Below, piece after piece: positions 33,258-36,850 of a stretch of DNA of 36,850 nucleotides. Under the pieces are notes generated by a model. It did no database searches, was not told the origin of the DNA, and saw nothing but the letters and a program-made list of their open reading frames with translations. The DNA lies in the NCBI GenBank assembly GCA_900544675.1, contig UQVZ01000032.1, forward strand, positions 1 through 36,850, read 5' to 3'. Made by a program: the position numbers and the translations under genes. The stretch is from an uncultured Bacteroides sp. (GTDB taxonomy: Bacteria; Bacteroidota; Bacteroidia; Bacteroidales; Bacteroidaceae). Numbering within the stretch: position 1 is the stretch's first letter; each line of letters starts with the position of its first letter.

Positions 33258-34004
33258 TTGAAGATTAAAAAAGTCCTCGTTTCTCAGCCTAAACCTACAT
33301 CAGAAAAGTCACCATATTTTGACATTGCTGAGAAGTACGGAGTGAAAATAGATTTTCGCCCGTTTATTAAAGTTGAGAGTTTGTCGGCAAAGGAATTTAG
33401 ACAACAGAAGATATCCATTTTGGATCATACTGCTGTAGTGTTTACTTCGCGTCACGCCATTGACCATTTCTTTAACCTTTGTGCGGAGATGCGTATTACT
33501 GTTCCCGAAACCATGAAGTATTTCTGTACATCGGAGACAATCGCTCTTTATATTCAGAAATACGTTCAGTATCGGAAGCGGAAAGTGTTTTTCGGAGCTA
33601 CGGGCAAGTTTGCCGATTTGGTTCCGGTTATAGTAAAACACAGCACGGAAAAGTACTTGATTCCGATGTCGGATGTGCATAACGACGAGGTGAAAGACTT
33701 GTTGGATAAACATCATATCCAGCATACCGAAGCCGTTATGTACCGGACCGTAAGTAACGATTTCACGCCTGAAGAGGAGTTTGATTATGATATGTTGATT
33801 TTCTTCAGCCCGGCAGGAATCCAGTCGCTGATGAAGAACTTCCCGAAGTTCGAACAGAAGGATATCGCTGTCGGAAGTTTCGGACCCACTACAGCCAAAG
33901 CCGTAAAGGAAGCCGGCTTGCGCTTGGATTTGGAAGCTCCTACAGTAGCGGCTCCTTCGATGCCTGCTGCCTTGGATATGTTTATCCGTGAGCATAACAA
34001 GTGA
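33258..34004 (+). CDS. hemD: Uroporphyrinogen-III synthase (HemD-like)
   Basis: A 248-residue protein of the uroporphyrinogen-III synthase family, which closes and flips hydroxymethylbilane to make the haem precursor. It starts with TTG at 33258; no nearer ATG gives a full N-terminus. Two similar lobes are visible: VVFTSRHAIDHFFNLC (N-lobe) and DMLIFFSPAGIQSLMKNFP followed by AVGSFGPTTAKAVKEAGL (C-lobe). Sequence conservation in this family is low, so the call rests on the fold phrases and length. It lies 4 bp after DUF4271 and before a perfect 15-bp hairpin. Confidence 0.85.
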   Translation: MKIKKVLVSQPKPTSEKSPYFDIAEKYGVKIDFRPFIKVESLSAKEFRQQKISILDHTAVVFTSRHAIDHFFNLCAEMRITVPETMKYFCTSETIALYIQKYVQYRKRKVFFGATGKFADLVPVIVKHSTEKYLIPMSDVHNDEVKDLLDKHHIQHTEAVMYRTVSNDFTPEEEFDYDMLIFFSPAGIQSLMKNFPKFEQKDIAVGSFGPTTAKAVKEAGLRLDLEAPTVAAPSMPAALDMFIREHNK

Positions 34005-34025
34005 AAAAGGAACTGATTGACAAGA

Positions 34026-34068
34026 TGACGAGTTGACAAAGTTTTTTAGAGGGTTTGTCAACTCGTCA
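34026..34068. repeat. Perfect 15-bp inverted repeat after hemD
   Basis: TGACGAGTTGACAAA (34026-34040) pairs perfectly with TTTGTCAACTCGTCA (34054-34068), with GTTTTTTAG in the loop. The arms reuse the GTTGACAA octamer found at 12495-12605. It may end the hemD transcript. Confidence 0.85.
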
Positions 34069-34133
34069 CCTGTTTTCTTAAAACCTTGTTTGCTTGCCGA
34101 TTTGTTTACTAATCACCCAGTTACCTGAAAAAT

Positions 34134-34529
34134 ATGCCAGAACCAGTAAGACACACTTTCCCGAAAGCCGAACATCTGACCAGCCTGCTTTTGATTGACA
34201 AGCTGTTTGCAGGAGGAAGCAAATCGCTTCCGGCCTTTCCGTTGCGCATTGTCTTCATGCCGGTGGAAAGTGAAAGCCTGCCTACTGTTTCTGTCCTGAT
34301 AAGCGTTTCCAAGAAGCGTTTCAAGCGGGCGGTCAAGCGCAACCGTGTGAAACGTCAGATAAGGGAAGCTTACCGTAAGAACAAATCTCTCCTGACCGGG
34401 CCGCTGGAAGCTGCCGGAAAGAAAGGAGTGATTGCCTTTATCTGGCTCGACAATGAGCTTCACGCTTCTTCGGAAGTGGAAGAGAAAGTGAAGAAACTGC
34501 TCCAGCTTACGGCCGAGCGTATGGTGTGA
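34134..34529 (+). CDS. rnpA: Ribonuclease P protein component RnpA
   Basis: A 131-residue basic protein that helps RNase P RNA bind pre-tRNA. The start is TFPKAEHL-like, and the RNR signature region reads SKKRFKRAVKRNRVKRQIREAYRKNK at about 62-87. It is coupled to yidD 3 bp downstream, a pairing also seen in many bacteria. Length is normal. Confidence 0.95.
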   Translation: MPEPVRHTFPKAEHLTSLLLIDKLFAGGSKSLPAFPLRIVFMPVESESLPTVSVLISVSKKRFKRAVKRNRVKRQIREAYRKNKSLLTGPLEAAGKKGVIAFIWLDNELHASSEVEEKVKKLLQLTAERMV

Positions 34530-34532
34530 CGT

Positions 34533-34754
34533 ATGAAAAAGCTGCTTTCCTTCTTGCTTCTGCTTCCCATCTATTTTTATCGGAACTGCATCTCTCCTTT
34601 TACCCTTCCTTCGTGCCGGTTCACGCCTACGTGTTCGGAATATGCCATTCAGGCAATCAAGAAGCACGGACCGTTTAAAGGACTTTACTTGGCTATACGC
34701 CGTCTGCTCCGTTGCCATCCGTGGGGAGGCTCGGGATACGACCCTGTACCTTAA
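34533..34754 (+). CDS. yidD: Membrane protein insertion efficiency factor YidD
   Basis: A 73-residue protein of the YidD family (DUF37), which assists YidC-dependent insertion. The core YRNCISPFTLPSCRFTPTCSEYAIQAI with three conserved cysteines and the ending RRLLRCHPWGGSGYDPVP are diagnostic. An N-terminal hydrophobic stretch is present. It follows rnpA by 3 bp. Confidence 0.96.
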   Translation: MKKLLSFLLLLPIYFYRNCISPFTLPSCRFTPTCSEYAIQAIKKHGPFKGLYLAIRRLLRCHPWGGSGYDPVP

Positions 34755-34778
34755 TCTTCACTTTATTCTATTTGCGCT

Positions 34779-35417
34779 ATGTGGTTTGATATACATACCC
34801 ATCAGTTAAGTGCATGCCCTTCCGAAGCTATCTTCAATTGCGAGGGAAGCTATATTCCTATGCCGGGTGAAGCCGCTTTCCTTTCGGTGGGGATACATCC
34901 GTGGTATTTGTCTAAGGAAAATTATTCGCATCGGCTGCATGAGGTGGAAGCGTTAATAAAGCACGATAAGCGGGTTGTAGCAGTCGGAGAGGCTGGGCTG
35001 GATAAATATGCCGAGGCACCTTTCGCCTTGCAGGAGGAGGCTTTCCGGGCGATGTGTTTCCTGGCGGAGCAATATCGTCTTCCTTTGATAATCCATTCGG
35101 TGAAGACTTATAATGAACTGGTTGCGTTGAAGAAAGCGTTACATCCCAGCCAGCCTTGGATTATTCATGGGTTCCGGGGCAAAAAAGAACTGGCACAAAG
35201 CCTGGTCAGACAAGGGTTTTATCTTTCATTCGGCGAACATTATCATCTCGATGCCTTAGCCGTTTTGCCCGAAGACACTTTCTTGCTGGAAACAGACGAG
35301 AGCCATGTTCCTATTGAAGAGCTTTACCGGCGTGCCGCCTCGATTCGGGGCAGGGAGCTTATGCCGTTTGCCGTCCGGATGGAGCAATTGGTTAACTCAC
35401 TCTTTTTTAACCGGTAA
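34779..35417 (+). CDS. TatD-family metal-dependent hydrolase
   Basis: A 212-residue member of the TatD amidohydrolase-like nucleases. Metal ligands are placed as expected: DIHTHQ near the N-terminus, GEAGLD at about 67, IIHSVKTYNEL near 106, IIHGFRGKKEL near 128, and ETDESH near 172. It is shorter than the about 260-residue standard TatD, as seen in Bacteroidetes. The role is probably DNA 3'-end or D-aminoacyl processing in general terms; the substrate is not certain. It sits 24 bp after yidD. Confidence 0.9.
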   Translation: MWFDIHTHQLSACPSEAIFNCEGSYIPMPGEAAFLSVGIHPWYLSKENYSHRLHEVEALIKHDKRVVAVGEAGLDKYAEAPFALQEEAFRAMCFLAEQYRLPLIIHSVKTYNELVALKKALHPSQPWIIHGFRGKKELAQSLVRQGFYLSFGEHYHLDALAVLPEDTFLLETDESHVPIEELYRRAASIRGRELMPFAVRMEQLVNSLFFNR

Positions 35418-35420
35418 AAA

Positions 35421-35451
35421 TTGGTTATTCAGATAAAGTGTCGTACTTTTG
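35421..35451 (+). promoter_or_regulatory. Putative promoter of tyrS
   Basis: TACTTTTG (35444-35451) matches TAnnTTTG, and TTGG (35421-35424) lies 19 bp upstream as a near -33 TTTG. The leader to the tyrS start would be about 35 nt. Confidence 0.6.
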
Positions 35452-35492
35452 CTACCGACTTGAATATAATGTTAAACTAAGAATCTCATTCG

Positions 35493-36785
35493 ATGAATTT
35501 TGTAGAAGAATTAAAATGGCGCGGAATGGTTCATAATATGATGCCGGGCACAGAAGAATTGTTGGAAAAAGAAATGGTGACAGCTTACTTGGGTATCGAC
35601 CCTACAGCAGACTCTTTGCATATCGGTCACTTGTGTGGAGTCATGATGTTGCGGCATTTCCAGCGATGCGGACACAAGCCTTTGGCATTGGTGGGTGGAG
35701 CCACAGGTATGATAGGCGACCCTTCCGGCAAATCGCAGGAACGTAATTTGCTGGACGAAGAGACCCTGCGCCATAACCAAGAGTGCATTAAGAAGCAGTT
35801 GGGCAAGTTCCTCGACTTCGAGTCGGACGCCCCGAACCGTGCAGAACTGGTGAACAATTACGATTGGATGAAAGACTTTACTTTCCTCGACTTTGCCCGT
35901 ACGGTAGGCAAGCACATCACCGTCAACTACATGATGGCAAAGGATTCGGTGCAGAAGCGCTTGAATGGTGAGGCACGCGACGGACTTTCATTTACCGAGT
36001 TCACTTATCAGTTGCTTCAGGGATACGACTTTTTGCATTTATATGAAACTCGCGGTTGCAAGCTTCAGTTGGGCGGAAGCGACCAGTGGGGTAACATCAC
36101 TACGGGTGCCGAACTGATTCGCCGTACCAATGGAGGAGAAGTATTTGCCTTGACTTGTCCGCTGGTGACCAAAGCCGATGGTACGAAATTCGGCAAGACC
36201 GAGAGCGGTAACGTATGGCTTGACCCGCGTTATACTTCACCTTACAAGTTCTATCAGTTCTGGCTGAACGTGAGCGACGAAGATGCCGAACGCTACATCA
36301 AGATATTCACCTCGATGCCGAAAGAAGAAATTGATGCGTTGATTGCCGAACATAAAGAGGCTCCGCACTTGCGTGCCTTGCAAAAACGTCTGGCAAAGGA
36401 AGTCACCGTCATGGTGCATTCCGAGGAAGACTACAATGCGGCGGTAGAAGCATCGGGCATCCTCTTCGGTAATGCTGCTTCGGATGCCTTGAAGCGTCTG
36501 GATGAAGATACGTTACTTTCTGTATTCGAGGGCGTTCCTCAGTTTGAAGTGGCAAAGACCGAAATCGAAGCAGGCATCAAGGCCGTTGACTTGTTTGTAG
36601 AAAAAGCGGCAGTGTTCCCTTCCAAAGGTGAGATGCGCAAGATGGTGCAAGGCGGTGGCGTATCGCTGAATAAAGAAAAGCTGACCGCATTCGACCAACT
36701 GGTTACAGCCGACGATTTGCTCGACGGAAAATATCTGCTCGTGCAGCGCGGCAAGAAGAACTATTATCTGCTTATCGCGAAATAA
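35493..36785 (+). CDS. tyrS: Tyrosyl-tRNA synthetase
   Basis: A 430-residue class I aminoacyl-tRNA synthetase. The ATP-binding HIGH motif is in DSLHIGHLCGVMML at about 36-49. The tyrosine pocket includes LQGYDFLHLYE and LGGSDQWGNITTG, and the KMSKS-like loop is KFGKTESG near residue 230. A C-terminal S4 RNA-binding domain (about 365-428, SKGEMRKMVQGGGVSLN) contacts tRNA. It has its own promoter and a perfect hairpin after the stop codon. The gene is complete. Confidence 0.97.
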   Translation: MNFVEELKWRGMVHNMMPGTEELLEKEMVTAYLGIDPTADSLHIGHLCGVMMLRHFQRCGHKPLALVGGATGMIGDPSGKSQERNLLDEETLRHNQECIKKQLGKFLDFESDAPNRAELVNNYDWMKDFTFLDFARTVGKHITVNYMMAKDSVQKRLNGEARDGLSFTEFTYQLLQGYDFLHLYETRGCKLQLGGSDQWGNITTGAELIRRTNGGEVFALTCPLVTKADGTKFGKTESGNVWLDPRYTSPYKFYQFWLNVSDEDAERYIKIFTSMPKEEIDALIAEHKEAPHLRALQKRLAKEVTVMVHSEEDYNAAVEASGILFGNAASDALKRLDEDTLLSVFEGVPQFEVAKTEIEAGIKAVDLFVEKAAVFPSKGEMRKMVQGGGVSLNKEKLTAFDQLVTADDLLDGKYLLVQRGKKNYYLLIAK

Positions 36786-36820
36786 ACAGGCTCTAAGAGC
36801 CTGTTTAAATTTTAAAGTTA
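36784..36820 (+). terminator. Terminator of tyrS
   Basis: AAACAGGCTCT (36784-36794) pairs with AGAGCCTGTTT (36796-36806) around a single base, giving a tight hairpin that overlaps the stop codon. It is followed by a T-rich stretch. Confidence 0.85.
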
Positions 36821-36850
36821 ATCATTAAAAGAGTGTTTCTTCTTTCTGCG

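Overview
The window is chromosomal DNA from a member of the order Bacteroidales, most likely Bacteroides or Phocaeicola. Evidence: a SusC/SusD pair, a hybrid two-component system (HTCS) next to a glycoside hydrolase, DUF6261, DUF4271 and DUF3098 proteins, a TlpA-like lipoprotein with a DUF4369-type N-terminus, and repeated matches to the Bacteroidetes sigma-ABfr promoter (-7 TAnnTTTG). I see no tRNA, rRNA, CRISPR array or intact insertion sequence.

Layout. (1) 122-6012, minus strand: SusC, SusD and a TlpA-like lipoprotein form one outer-membrane uptake operon. (2) 6172-7873: a GC-rich DUF6261 gene follows a six-unit 42-bp tandem array of near-perfect palindromes. The array lies between the DUF6261 gene and its apparent promoter. 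A small relic reading frame and AT-rich DNA follow. (3) 7874-10838: two small lipoproteins, then a family I CoA-transferase operon with a small membrane protein. (4) 10902-14758: a structured leader RNA, miaB and a DsbD-type thiol:disulfide interchange protein with a strong terminator. (5) 14759-16751: an accessory patch with palindromes, a short orphan ORF, and an AbiEi/AbiEii pair whose toxin gene is cut short. (6) 16782-22244: a conserved housekeeping run of methyltransferase, ftsX, DUF3098, uppP, truB, queA and folK. (7) 22370-30219: an AT-rich block with a PAS-like/LuxR regulator, a DUF1349 lipoprotein, a GH2 enzyme and a 1325-residue HTCS. (8) 30307-36806: a SAM-II-like riboswitch, metK, a LOG-family protein, DUF4271, hemD, rnpA, yidD, a TatD-like hydrolase and tyrS.

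How the parts work together. The housekeeping runs cover tRNA modification (miaB, truB, queA), envelope and division functions (uppP, ftsX, dsbD, yidD), folate and haem synthesis (folK, hemD), SAM supply (metK) and tRNA charging (tyrS). The accessory parts serve nutrient capture (SusC/D/TlpA), glycan sensing and cutting (HTCS and GH2), and defence (AbiE, probably decayed).

The most unusual features are the 42-bp palindrome array, in which both strands encode a 14-residue repeat containing NKRLF; the multi-hairpin leader upstream of miaB; the SAM-II-like element before metK; and a set of intergenic arrays built on an 8-bp period that fold into long hairpins.
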